Assembly: GCA_050180745.1 (NCBI GenBank)
Contig: JBFXDW010000048.1
Coordinates: forward strand, 1 to 14,128
Direction: 5' to 3'
Length of the DNA: 14,128 nt
Source: JBFXDW01 sp050180745
GTDB taxonomy: Bacteria; Pseudomonadota; Alphaproteobacteria; UBA9219
The translations under genes were made by a program, and so were the position numbers. Of the stretch, positions 1 through 6,081 are shown in pieces (within the stretch, counting starts at the first letter, position 1; every line of letters starts with the position of its first letter). Under the pieces are notes generated by a model. It was not told the DNA's origin, did no database searches, and saw only the letters and a program-made list of their open reading frames with translations.

Positions 1-33
1 GGGGTTACCATTCCCGAAAATTGGATTTTTGAC

Positions 34-98
34 CCCTCCCCGAAACATTATATTCCCTTCGGTAATCTAATGTTTCGACCCTCCCGCAAGGGGAGGGT
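34..98. repeat. Overlapping inverted repeats upstream of cckA
   Basis: Two nested perfect inverted repeats are visible: CGAAACATTA (41-50) pairs with 68-77, and CCCTCCCC (34-41) pairs with GGGGAGGG (90-97). A second stem competes for the same G-rich strand: ACCCTCCC (78-85) pairs with GGGAGGGT (91-98) over a 5-base loop and is followed by GATTTTTA, which looks like an intrinsic terminator reading rightward. It may end an upstream gene outside the window, or be a mobile palindromic repeat. The remaining bases to 326 hold no gene I can support; a 7-bp hairpin with one G-T pair lies at 241-261. Confidence 0.55.
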
Positions 99-326
99 GA
101 TTTTTATCTTCCTTCTGATTGTTGATTGGTCTCTACTCACGTTCTGGGTACCTTTTCTTTGCCTGAGTTCGGAGCCTTATTTCCAAGCCCTGTTTCCTCG
201 TTAACTTAATAAATACCATTCCTGATGCATGAATAGGGGGCCGATTCTCATACTGAGTCGGTCATATGTTTTGTGGTCTTTTGTTTTTTTAAGACGTTCC
301 TCGTGCAAGGTTGGGTTGTCACTAAG

Positions 327-2879
327 ATGAATAGGATTTTCCGGCGTATAGTCAACTGGATGACACCGCGCTTGTTGCCGTCGGTTGGGTCAAGCCGCCT
401 GACGCAAACGCGCCGCATGTTTCAAGGTCTTGCCGTTATGGCGGCGCTGGCTGTTGTGACCGTCATGGTGCCTTACGTCATGGGTGATCAAAACGGGATG
501 ATTATTGGGGCCCTTTTGGCCTTAGCGCTCTTGGGCATGGCGGCGGCTGTCTGGTGGCAGATACGCCACTCTCATGATGAGGCAGCGGAAGAAGTTCTCT
601 TACGTGAAGCTTTTCACAGTATGCTAACCCCCCAGCTTATTACGGATCATGAGGGTAATCTTGTAATGGCTAGCCGTGCTTTTCGCGGTTGGATATCTGT
701 TCATGCTGAGAAGTCTATCGTAGAGATTATGAAAGAGCGCTTTGGCGGTGATCCAGAGCGTGAGGATGCTTTTGAAGAATTCTATCAAAAGCTTCTTAAG
801 GGACAGGCTGTCATTGGTGATTTTTCGGTTATGAGGGGCCCCCGTATCATTGAATGGCGACGCATTGTAGCTCGTCCTATTGATGGGGCTAATCGTTATT
901 ATCATTGGCGCTTTCAGGATATTAGTGAGCGTCGCCGCATGGAACGCGCCATGCGCGAGGAACAGGATAAGCTCGTCGATTTTATGGCGCATGCGCCCGT
1001 GGGGATTTTTTCGGTCGATCAGCATGGGCGTTTCAGGTTTGTGAATGAGACTTTGGCAGGCTGGCTTCAGACAACGCCTAAAGGATTGATCGAGGGCGAT
1101 GTGCGCATTCATGATGTTCTCAATGAGCCTCCTTCAGGGGTAGCGGCTTATGCGATAGCCGCAGGGCCAAAAGGTGAGCAATCCGGCGAAGTTGTTCTGC
1201 GGCGGCGCGATGGGACATTTTTCCCTGTTGCCATTACGCAGACTCTTGTGCGGGCGGAGGATGGCAAAGGCTTGCGTACGCGTTCTGTTGTGCGGGACTT
1301 GTCGCCAGAGCGGGAATGGCAAATGGCGCTTTTTGCGTCCGAATATCGGTTTCAACGTTTGTTCGCTGAAGCTCCGATTGGGATTGTACTGCTGAATGAT
1401 ACGCAGGTTGTGATGGAGTGCAACCAGTCCTTCCTGAACATTTCTCGTCGCAAGAGGGAAGGCGTTATCAATCTTTCGGTGGGCGAGCTGATTATGCCTA
1501 AGGACCGTAAGCGCATCGAAGATGAGCTTGCAGATGTTTTGGGCGGTAAAGAGCTTATCAAGCCGTTGGAAGCGCAAATCCATGCGGATCGTACTATCAT
1601 CGTTCATTTGTTTGCCAAACCTTTTGGTTCGACAACAGCAGAGGGTGGGGCTCCGGACGGGTTGATGCTCTATTTCATCGACGTTACGGATTTCAAGTCG
1701 CTTGAAGATCAATTCTCGCAATCTCAAAAGATGCAAGCCGTTGGCCAGCTCGCAGGTGGCGTAGCTCATGATTTTAATAACCTCTTAACGGCTATGAATG
1801 GCTTTTGTGATCTCTTGCTGCAACGCCATAAGCCGGGCGATCCTAGCTTTGCCGACATTATGCAAATCCGCCAGAACGGTAACCGTGCGGCGGGGTTGGT
1901 GCGCCAGCTTCTAGCATTCTCTCGTCAGCAGACTTTGCAGCCTAAGGTTACCAACACAGTTGATGCGGTGACTGAACTAACAACGCTGATGCGGCGCTTG
2001 CTTGGCAGCAGCATTAAACTCGACTTGATCCATGGCCGCAATGTTGGCTTTGTGCGTGTGGATAAGGTGCAGCTTGAACAAGTCGTTGTTAATTTAGCCG
2101 TGAATGCGCGGGATGCGATGGCGGGAGGAATCAACAAAAGTCTTTTGGTGCGTACGGGGGACCATATTCAACAGACTACGGTCGTGCGTGGTGAAGATCG
2201 CATGGCGCCGGGGCGCTATGTGACGATCGAAATGATAGATAATGGGTGTGGGATTCCTCCAGAGATCCTGCCTCAGATATTCAATCCCTTCTTCTCAACG
2301 AAGAAGGTAGGAGAGGGGACAGGGCTAGGGCTCTCGACAGTTTACGGAATCGTGCGCCAAACGGGCGGCTTCATTGACGTTGAGAGTGAGGTCGGTAAGG
2401 GAACGCACTTTACGATCTATATTCCAGCTTTGACGGATGAAGAAGTTGCTGCTGCGACGGCAGAGGCAGAAGAAGCTGAAGAGGAAAGGCCCGCTCCCGA
2501 TCTGACGGGCTATGGCACGTTGATGCTGGTTGAGGACGAAGAGGCGGTACGTATTTTCTCGGCGCGGGTGCTGCGCAACAAGGGGTATGAAGTCTTTGAG
2601 GCTAACAGTGGTGAGGAGGCTCTACAGGTCTTGGAAAAAGAAGGCGATCAGATAGATCTGATCGTAACGGATGTTGTGATGCCTGAAATGGATGGACCGA
2701 CACTGTATCGGCATATTCAAGAGCGTTGGCCTGATATTAAAGTTGTGTTCGTCTCAGGCTATACAGAGGATCGCTTGCGTGAGCAATTTAAGGATGGTGA
2801 GGAGTTCCATTTCTTGGGCAAACCGTTCTCGCTCAAGCAGCTCGCCCAAAAGGTGAAAGAGATTTTGCAGGATCGGTAA
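327..2879 (+). CDS. cckA: Cell-cycle hybrid histidine kinase CckA
   Basis: Membrane-bound hybrid sensor kinase of the alphaproteobacterial cell-cycle phosphorelay. In the family it autophosphorylates and passes phosphate through its receiver domain to ChpT and on to CtrA/CpdR. The 850-residue product (from ATG 327) shows two membrane helices (about 33-52 and 57-77), then three PAS-like segments (about 95-202, 215-325, 337-457). The HisKA domain has the phospho-acceptor His481 in VAHDFNN. The ATPase domain has N box Asn589/Asn593, G1 DNGCG at 638-642, F box at 652-659 and GEGTGLGLS at 662-670. A C-terminal receiver domain carries Asp737, phospho-acceptor Asp782 and Lys832. All catalytic residues are present. 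An in-frame GTG at 273 would add 18 residues; ATG 327 is preferred because it begins MNRIFRR before the first membrane helix, but no strong ribosome site is visible for either. It converges on dcd across a shared terminator. Confidence 0.93.
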   Translation: MNRIFRRIVNWMTPRLLPSVGSSRLTQTRRMFQGLAVMAALAVVTVMVPYVMGDQNGMIIGALLALALLGMAAAVWWQIRHSHDEAAEEVLLREAFHSMLTPQLITDHEGNLVMASRAFRGWISVHAEKSIVEIMKERFGGDPEREDAFEEFYQKLLKGQAVIGDFSVMRGPRIIEWRRIVARPIDGANRYYHWRFQDISERRRMERAMREEQDKLVDFMAHAPVGIFSVDQHGRFRFVNETLAGWLQTTPKGLIEGDVRIHDVLNEPPSGVAAYAIAAGPKGEQSGEVVLRRRDGTFFPVAITQTLVRAEDGKGLRTRSVVRDLSPEREWQMALFASEYRFQRLFAEAPIGIVLLNDTQVVMECNQSFLNISRRKREGVINLSVGELIMPKDRKRIEDELADVLGGKELIKPLEAQIHADRTIIVHLFAKPFGSTTAEGGAPDGLMLYFIDVTDFKSLEDQFSQSQKMQAVGQLAGGVAHDFNNLLTAMNGFCDLLLQRHKPGDPSFADIMQIRQNGNRAAGLVRQLLAFSRQQTLQPKVTNTVDAVTELTTLMRRLLGSSIKLDLIHGRNVGFVRVDKVQLEQVVVNLAVNARDAMAGGINKSLLVRTGDHIQQTTVVRGEDRMAPGRYVTIEMIDNGCGIPPEILPQIFNPFFSTKKVGEGTGLGLSTVYGIVRQTGGFIDVESEVGKGTHFTIYIPALTDEEVAAATAEAEEAEEERPAPDLTGYGTLMLVEDEEAVRIFSARVLRNKGYEVFEANSGEEALQVLEKEGDQIDLIVTDVVMPEMDGPTLYRHIQERWPDIKVVFVSGYTEDRLREQFKDGEEFHFLGKPFSLKQLAQKVKEILQDR

Positions 2880-2950
2880 GGTATTTGCTTACAGAATTTG
2901 CAAGCAAAGTAAACGTTGCAAGTTTTGGACATAGGCTATAAAAAAATGGG

Positions 2951-3004
2951 ATTCCGGACCTTCACGCCCTTCGGACGCTTGTCCGGAATGACGGAGTTTT
3001 TTTT
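2951..3004. terminator. Bidirectional terminator-like palindrome between cckA and dcd
   Basis: ATTCCGGAC (2951-2959) pairs perfectly with GTCCGGAAT (2981-2989). On the plus strand the stem is followed by ACGGAG and eight T. On the minus strand it is followed by CCC and then a T run (the A run 2940-2946), so it could end both cckA and the leftward secE-nusG-dcd unit. A competing inner hairpin CGGAC-GCTT-GTCCG (2972-2985) shares the right arm. The CATTCCGGAC type of arm resembles dispersed palindromic repeats known in several alphaproteobacterial genomes. A further 7-bp stem TTTGCTT/AAGCAAA lies just after the cckA stop (2884-2908). Confidence 0.7.
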
Positions 3005-3063
3005 GATGAATGGGGAGAGATATAGTCAATCTTCCCTGAATGCCAGATGCGGTTGCCATGACG

Positions 3064-3618
3064 CTATAGCTTCGGCAAGGTCACGCCTGTTTGGCCCATA
3101 TATTTGCCTGCCTTGTCTGCATAGGAAATCTCGCAGGGTGAATCGCCTTGGAAGAATAGAAATTGGCAAATGCCCTCGCCTGCATAAACACGGGCGGGTA
3201 GGGGGGTCGTGTTTGATATTTCAAGCGTGACATGCCCTTCCCATTCGGGTTCCAGTGGAGTCACATTCACAATCAATCCGCAGCGTGCGTAAGTCGATTT
3301 GCCAAGGCATATCACCAAAATATCACGAGGAATTTTGAAATGTTCAACTGTTCGTGCCAAGACAAACGAGTTAGGCGGTATGACGCATACATCTGTTTGC
3401 CGCGAGACAAAACTTGTTTCCGCAAATTCCTTCGGATCGACAATCGCGTTATCGACATTCGTGAAAATTTTAAACTCGTTCGCTAGCCGTGCATCATAGC
3501 CATAAGAGGACAGTCCATAAGAAATAATGCCATCCCGTTTTTGCTTTTCCTCAAACGGCGAAATCATGTCGTTGGTTTGGGCTTGCTGGCGAATCCAGTG
3601 GTCAGGCATGATGGACAT
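3064..3618 (-). CDS. dcd: dCTP deaminase
   Basis: Cytosolic enzyme that deaminates dCTP to dUTP, feeding dUMP and thymidylate synthesis. The 184-residue length is usual for alphaproteobacterial Dcd. Visible family signatures are SSYGYDAR near 37-44, GKSTYARCG at 106-114 (nucleotide-binding segment with Ser108 and Arg112) and TLEISN at 131-136, whose Glu133 aligns with the catalytic glutamate of the Escherichia coli enzyme (Glu138). A GQTG motif near the C-terminus (175-178) fits the family tail. The start ATG at 3618 has AAGGAAG nine bases upstream and begins MSIMPDHWI, which suits relatives. It is the last gene of the leftward secE-nusG unit, four bases after the stop of a 49-residue ORF. 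Whether it also hydrolyses dUTP cannot be read from the sequence; a monofunctional enzyme is assumed. Confidence 0.95.
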   Translation of the reverse strand: MSIMPDHWIRQQAQTNDMISPFEEKQKRDGIISYGLSSYGYDARLANEFKIFTNVDNAIVDPKEFAETSFVSRQTDVCVIPPNSFVLARTVEHFKIPRDILVICLGKSTYARCGLIVNVTPLEPEWEGHVTLEISNTTPLPARVYAGEGICQFLFFQGDSPCEISYADKAGKYMGQTGVTLPKL

Positions 3619-3622
3619 AGTG

Positions 3623-3772
3623 TCAGGCTTCCTTTTTCTGGGGAACGTTCTTACTTCTTAAAGCCGCGCGTGCCTCTTGCTGTTTCTTGCGTTTACGCAG
3701 GTTGTCTCGCAAGGCTTGGGCTTCTCTTTCTTCTCGCTCTTGCTGGGATTTGCTGAGAGAGGAACAGGGCAT
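3623..3772 (-). CDS. Small basic, charged protein between nusG and dcd
   Basis: A 49-codon ORF begins at ATG 3772, nine bases after the nusG stop, and ends in TGA four bases before dcd, so it fits the operon without overlap. The product is very rich in Arg, Lys, Gln and Glu, with a central LRDNLRKRKKQQ stretch predicted to be helical, and ends KKEA. AAGAG just upstream could be the ribosome site. Short alphaproteobacterial proteins with an ALRxNLxxRKxQ pattern are familiar to me from memory, which supports it being real, but I know of no function. RNA or ribosome contact would fit the charge and the neighbours; that is inference only. It was too short to be called by a simple ORF cutoff. Confidence 0.65.
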   Translation of the reverse strand: MPCSSLSKSQQEREEREAQALRDNLRKRKKQQEARAALRSKNVPQKKEA

Positions 3773-3781
3773 GGCCGACTC

Positions 3782-4312
3782 TTAAATCTTTTCGACTTGT
3801 GTGTATTCCAGTTCCACAGGCGTGGCCCGACCGAAGATAGACACTGCGACTTTCAAGCGAGCCTTGGATTCATCAACCTCTTCAACTGTTCCGTTAAAGG
3901 AGGCAAACGGACCATCGGCCACGCGGACCTGTTCTCCGATTTCGAAAGTGACAGAAGGTTTGGGGTGCTCGACGCCTTCTTGGACTTGATTGAGGATTCT
4001 TTGGGCCTCTTTCTCAGAGATAGGTGATGGTTTGCCGCCAGCACCCAAAAAGCCTGTGACTTTGGCTGTGTTTTTAACCAAGTACCAGCTTTCATCCGTC
4101 AGGTCCATTTTGATCAGAACGTATCCGGGGATGAATTTACGCTCGGCGTTGACTTTTTTTCCACGACGGACTTCAACGACTTCCTCTGTTGGCACAAGAA
4201 TCTCTGAGATTTGATCTTCCAACCCTTTTTTGAGGGCAGCCTCGCGGATAGATTGGGCGACTTTGTTTTCAAAGCCTGAATAAGCGTGAATAACATACCA
4301 ACGATGAGCCAT
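3782..4312 (-). CDS. nusG: Transcription termination/antitermination factor NusG
   Basis: NusG binds RNA polymerase, suppresses pausing, and links transcription to Rho or to the leading ribosome through S10. The 176-residue product has the N-terminal NGN domain (about 1-112, starting MAHRWYVIHAYSGFE and containing FIPGYVLIKMD at 60-70). It also has a C-terminal KOW domain (about 124-176) with GEQVRVADGPFASFNGTV, the classic KOW signature. Both domains are complete. The ATG at 4312 is preceded by AAGGAG eight bases upstream. It follows secE by 25 bases, the standard arrangement. The next genes downstream are a 49-residue ORF and dcd, not rplK-rplA as in most bacteria. Confidence 0.97.
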   Translation of the reverse strand: MAHRWYVIHAYSGFENKVAQSIREAALKKGLEDQISEILVPTEEVVEVRRGKKVNAERKFIPGYVLIKMDLTDESWYLVKNTAKVTGFLGAGGKPSPISEKEAQRILNQVQEGVEHPKPSVTFEIGEQVRVADGPFASFNGTVEEVDESKARLKVAVSIFGRATPVELEYTQVEKI

Positions 4313-4337
4313 CGTTCTAACTCCTTAAAAAGATAAA

Positions 4338-4526
4338 TTAGCCTCTCATCCCAAGAAGCTTACTAATCGCAAATGACAGCGACTGATCAACGATGAGAAA
4401 AAACACACCCGCCGCCAGTGCCATAGCAACAATAAGGCCTGTGGTCATGGTCGTTTCACGACGTGTGGGCCAGGTAACCTTTTGGACTTCCTGGCGTGTT
4501 TCCTTGAAAAACTTAACAACATTCAT
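4338..4526 (-). CDS. secE: Preprotein translocase subunit SecE
   Basis: Small single-span clamp subunit of the SecYEG channel in the inner membrane. The 62-residue product starts MNVVKFFKETRQEVQKVTWP, matching the SecE signature (amphipathic helix, then KVxWPTRxE), followed by one membrane helix (about 31-52) and a short tail. The ATG at 4526 is chosen because GAGGTG lies nine bases upstream. A TTG at 4556 would add ten residues but has no ribosome site, and it lies four bases from the 3' end of the tRNA. The gene lies between tRNA-Trp and nusG, as in many bacteria. Confidence 0.95.
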   Translation of the reverse strand: MNVVKFFKETRQEVQKVTWPTRRETTMTTGLIVAMALAAGVFFLIVDQSLSFAISKLLGMRG

Positions 4527-4559
4527 GTTTGCGCCCACCTCTCGGCCCGGTTTCAATAG

Positions 4560-4635
4560 TGGCAGGAGTGGAGGGACTCGAACCCACAGCCCCCGGTTTT
4601 GGAGACCGGTGCTCTACCAATTGAGCTACACTCCT
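4560..4635 (-). tRNA. tRNA-Trp (anticodon CCA)
   Basis: On the minus strand a full cloverleaf can be drawn: acceptor AGGAGTG with CACTCCT, D arm GCTC/GAGC, anticodon stem CCGGT/ACCGG around loop CTCCAAA with anticodon CCA, and T arm GTGGG-TTCGAGT-CCCTC (last pair imperfect). The discriminator is G and the 3' CCA is encoded. The CCA anticodon reads only UGG, which agrees with the standard genetic code here. It lies directly upstream of secE and is probably co-transcribed and processed out. Confidence 0.97.
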
Positions 4636-4738
4636 ACATCAAAGGCCCCAATGTTAAAATTAAGGTGCCTTTTCTTTGTTTTTCCCATAATTCGCCGTCC
4701 GATGGAGCGCACCGGACAACAAGTTTAATTTGTAAGGA

Positions 4739-4768
4739 ATTATTCCTGTGTAATGGATTTTCTCGCAA
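4739..4768 (-). promoter_or_regulatory. Candidate promoter for tRNA-Trp-secE-nusG-dcd
   Basis: Read on the minus strand, TTGCGA (4768-4763) is separated by 18 bases from AATAAT (4744-4739), a fair sigma-70 match. It would start a transcript about 100 bases upstream of tRNA-Trp. The -10 lies in a 6-bp palindrome, AGGAAT-T-ATTCCT (4735-4747). The remainder of 4636-4830 shows no gene; a 5-bp stem GTCCG/CGGAC lies between the promoter and the tRNA. Confidence 0.35.
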
Positions 4769-4830
4769 ATAGCTAGAGAAAAATCACATACTCATAACGA
4801 ACATGGTTAATTGAGCCGGAGAGGGATTCT

Positions 4831-4864
4831 TTGACATTTTTTGATAAATTGTGTATATTTATAC
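4831..4864 (+). promoter_or_regulatory. hicAB promoter with palindromic operator candidate
   Basis: TTGACA (4831-4836) and TATATT (4854-4859) with exactly 17 bases between them form a near-consensus sigma-70 promoter 16 bases or so ahead of hicA. The -10 lies in a palindrome GTATA-TT-TATAC (4853-4864). HicB antitoxins with a C-terminal ribbon-helix-helix repress their own promoter by binding such palindromes, so this is the likely operator; the binding itself is inferred. Confidence 0.75.
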
Positions 4865-4879
4865 TCAAGATGAGGGGCA

Positions 4880-5074
4880 ATGAATAGTCGTGATGTTATT
4901 AAACTTATTAAAAAGGACGGCTGAGGGTTGGTTGCTACTCGCGGTTCACACCATCAATTTAAGCATCCGATGAAGGTGGGGCGTGTCACTGTTCCTCATC
5001 CTAAAAAAGATTTGCCCCAAAAAACAGTTAAATCAATTCTTAAGCAAGCGGGAATCAAAGAACAGAAAGGGTAG
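4880..5074 (+). pseudogene. hicA: HicA-type mRNA interferase toxin, interrupted by in-frame TGA
   Basis: HicA toxins are small double-stranded-RNA-binding-like ribonucleases that cleave mRNA. Reading from ATG 4880 gives MNSRDVIKLIKKDG, then TGA at 4922-4924, then GLVATRGSHHQFKHP and a normal HicA ending, to TAG at 5072. The TGA sits exactly where relatives have the conserved Trp (DGW), so one base change from TGG explains it. The active-site histidine region GSHHQFKHP and the PHPKKDLP motif are intact after the stop. The frame is otherwise open and full length (64 residues if read through). The ribosome site is GAGGGG directly before the ATG, with short spacing. A TTG at 4928 preceded by GAGGG could restart a fragment. 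Standard code use elsewhere (TGA ends several genes, tRNA-Trp is CCA) argues for a nonsense mutation, not a recoded Trp. Confidence 0.85.
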
Positions 5075-5077
5075 GCC

Positions 5078-5527
5078 ATGCGTAAACCTATTACAAAACG
5101 GCAAGTAAAGGCAGATATTAGCCGTCCTTGCTATGTTGCGCTTATCCATAAGGAAGAAAGCACAAGCTATGGCATTATGTTTCCGGACTTTCCTGGATGC
5201 ATAAGCGTTGGCGACACGCCAGAGGAGGCTTTTGATAATGGTCGTGAGGCACTAGCCCTTCATGTCGAAGGTATGAAGCAAGATGGACAGACTATTCCTA
5301 TGCCTCGTTCTTTAGAATCAATTCAGCAGGAAGATAAAGACTGGGTTGATTTTAATGGAGCGATTGTTGCGCTTGTGCCTCTTATTATTTCTAAAAATCA
5401 AACGATACGTGTTAACATTAACATTGATACCAATCTTTTGGCAGCTACCGATCTGGCGGCTCAACATGCGGGACAAACGCGAAGTGCCTTTATCGCGCGG
5501 GCTTTAGGAAGTGCGTTGGAGGGGTAA
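5078..5527 (+). CDS. hicB: HicB-family antitoxin
   Basis: Antitoxin partner of HicA; it blocks the toxin by direct binding and represses the operon. The 149-residue product has the HicB N-terminal RNase-H-like fold, with YGIMFPDFPGCISVGDTPEEAFDNG at about 31-55, the signature of the family. It also has a C-terminal ribbon-helix-helix DNA-binding segment from about 109 (IRVNINIDTNLL, then a helix with RSAFIARAL). The start ATG 5078 is three bases after the hicA stop, typical of tight translational coupling. The gene is intact although hicA is not, consistent with a decaying locus or with an antitoxin retained for another HicA. No terminator with a clear stem and T run was found downstream; a 12-base palindrome TCGCCATGGCGA lies at 5546-5557. 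Confidence 0.9.
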   Translation: MRKPITKRQVKADISRPCYVALIHKEESTSYGIMFPDFPGCISVGDTPEEAFDNGREALALHVEGMKQDGQTIPMPRSLESIQQEDKDWVDFNGAIVALVPLIISKNQTIRVNINIDTNLLAATDLAAQHAGQTRSAFIARALGSALEG

Positions 5528-5598
5528 TTTCTTTTTTCCCTTGCTTCGCCATGGCGACTCTTATAAAAGGGCAGCCTGCCTTCGCAAGAATATGGCGT

Positions 5599-5626
5599 TT
5601 GCACTCCTATCAGATTGTGGTAGAAG
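5599..5626 (+). promoter_or_regulatory. Candidate promoter of tRNA-Gly
   Basis: TTGCAC (5599-5604), 16 bases, then TAGAAG (5621-5626) would start a transcript about ten bases before the tRNA. Both boxes are only partial matches, so this is a weak call resting mainly on position. Confidence 0.3.
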
Positions 5627-5642
5627 AATATTCTTAGCGTGA

Positions 5643-5717
5643 GCGGGTGTAGCATAATGGCTAATGCTCCAGCCTTCCAAGCTGGCTATGAGGGTTCGAT
5701 TCCCTTCACCCGCTCCA
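5643..5717 (+). tRNA. tRNA-Gly (anticodon TCC)
   Basis: A complete cloverleaf: acceptor GCGGGTG with CACCCGC, anticodon stem CCAGC/GCTGG around loop CTTCCAA (anticodon TCC), a T arm with TTCGATT, discriminator T and an encoded CCA. Directly after it comes a strong hairpin that includes the CCA itself, and further downstream partial copies of its 3' half, both inverted and direct. Confidence 0.97.
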
Positions 5718-5760
5718 TTTTCTTATTCTGCCTTGTAAAAAGGCAGAATAAGAAAATGGA
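5714..5760 (+). repeat. 21-bp perfect inverted repeat starting within the tRNA-Gly 3' end
   Basis: Bases 5714-5734 pair perfectly with 5740-5760 over the 5-base loop GTAAA. The left arm begins with the tRNA discriminator and CCA. Beyond the perfect stem the match resumes: 5775-5787 (ATCGAACCCTCAT) is the reverse complement of the T-arm 5688-5700, so a degenerate inverted copy of the tRNA 3' half follows at the expected distance within one base. It could serve as a transcription terminator although the right arm is not followed by a T run. Confidence 0.85.
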
Positions 5761-5978
5761 AGAGTAAAAAGGGGATCGAACCCTCATCAACAAATAAGCG
5801 GGTTTGACAAATTGCGCGGTTGGCGCGACATTAAGGAGTGACATCAAGCGCAATTTGGACGTCACCTGTTACTTGCGGAAAAGGCGCAATTTCTGCTAAG
5901 AAGAGAACGTAAGTTTATTTCCGCAAGTGACAGGGACGCCCGAAGGGTTAAAAACATGAGGAATCGAATGTTTTTAAT
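5718..5978. other. Highly structured gene-free segment after tRNA-Gly
   Basis: No ORF is supported here. Besides the first hairpin it holds CAAATTGCGC (5808-5817) paired with 5848-5857, and a third GCGCAATTT at 5885. It also holds 5865-5881 paired with 5918-5934 (16 of 17 bases; arms CCTGTTACTTGCGGAAA and TTTCCGCAAGTGACAGG), and TTAAAAACAT (5948-5957) paired with 5968-5977. A TTGACA at 5804-5809 with GACATT 17 bases later is a weak promoter candidate. The density of stems suggests a structured RNA or a non-coding mobile palindrome, possibly inserted at the tRNA. Confidence 0.5.
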
Positions 5979-5998
5979 CATTCCCTTCATCCGCCCCA
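5979..5998 (+). repeat. Degenerate direct copy of the tRNA-Gly 3' end
   Basis: These 20 bases match the last 20 of tRNA-Gly (5698-5717) at 17 positions, in the same orientation and ending CCCCA against CTCCA. A direct repeat of a tRNA 3' end downstream of the tRNA is what an integrated element leaves as its far attachment site. Here the spacing is only about 260 bases and no integrase is present, so a remnant or a tRNA-derived repeat is more likely. Confidence 0.45.
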
Positions 5999-6081
5999 TT
6001 CGGTCTTTCTCGCTTTAGGGAGCCCCGCGAAGCCCTGACAGGGAGAGATCGGGCTTTTGCAGTCTTATCAAGGGGACCTTT

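Noticed and set aside
1134..1769. 211-codon open frame on the minus strand inside cckA
   Set aside because: It lies wholly opposite an intact, strongly recognised gene and its protein shows no domain; it is a shadow frame.
4338..4556. Longer SecE starting at TTG 4556
   Set aside because: No ribosome site, whereas ATG 4526 has GAGGTG and gives the normal SecE N-terminus.
4922..4924. TGA read as tryptophan (alternative genetic code)
   Set aside because: Other genes in the window use TGG for Trp and TGA as a true stop (the 49-residue ORF, rsmE, dgkA), and tRNA-Trp has anticodon CCA.
5546..5557. TCGCCATGGCGA palindrome as a HicB operator
   Set aside because: It lies downstream of hicB; the palindrome over the -10 at 4853-4864 is far better placed.
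5718..5978. A complete integrative element at tRNA-Gly
   Set aside because: No integrase or any other gene is present and the distance between tRNA 3'-end copies is only about 260 bases; at most a remnant.
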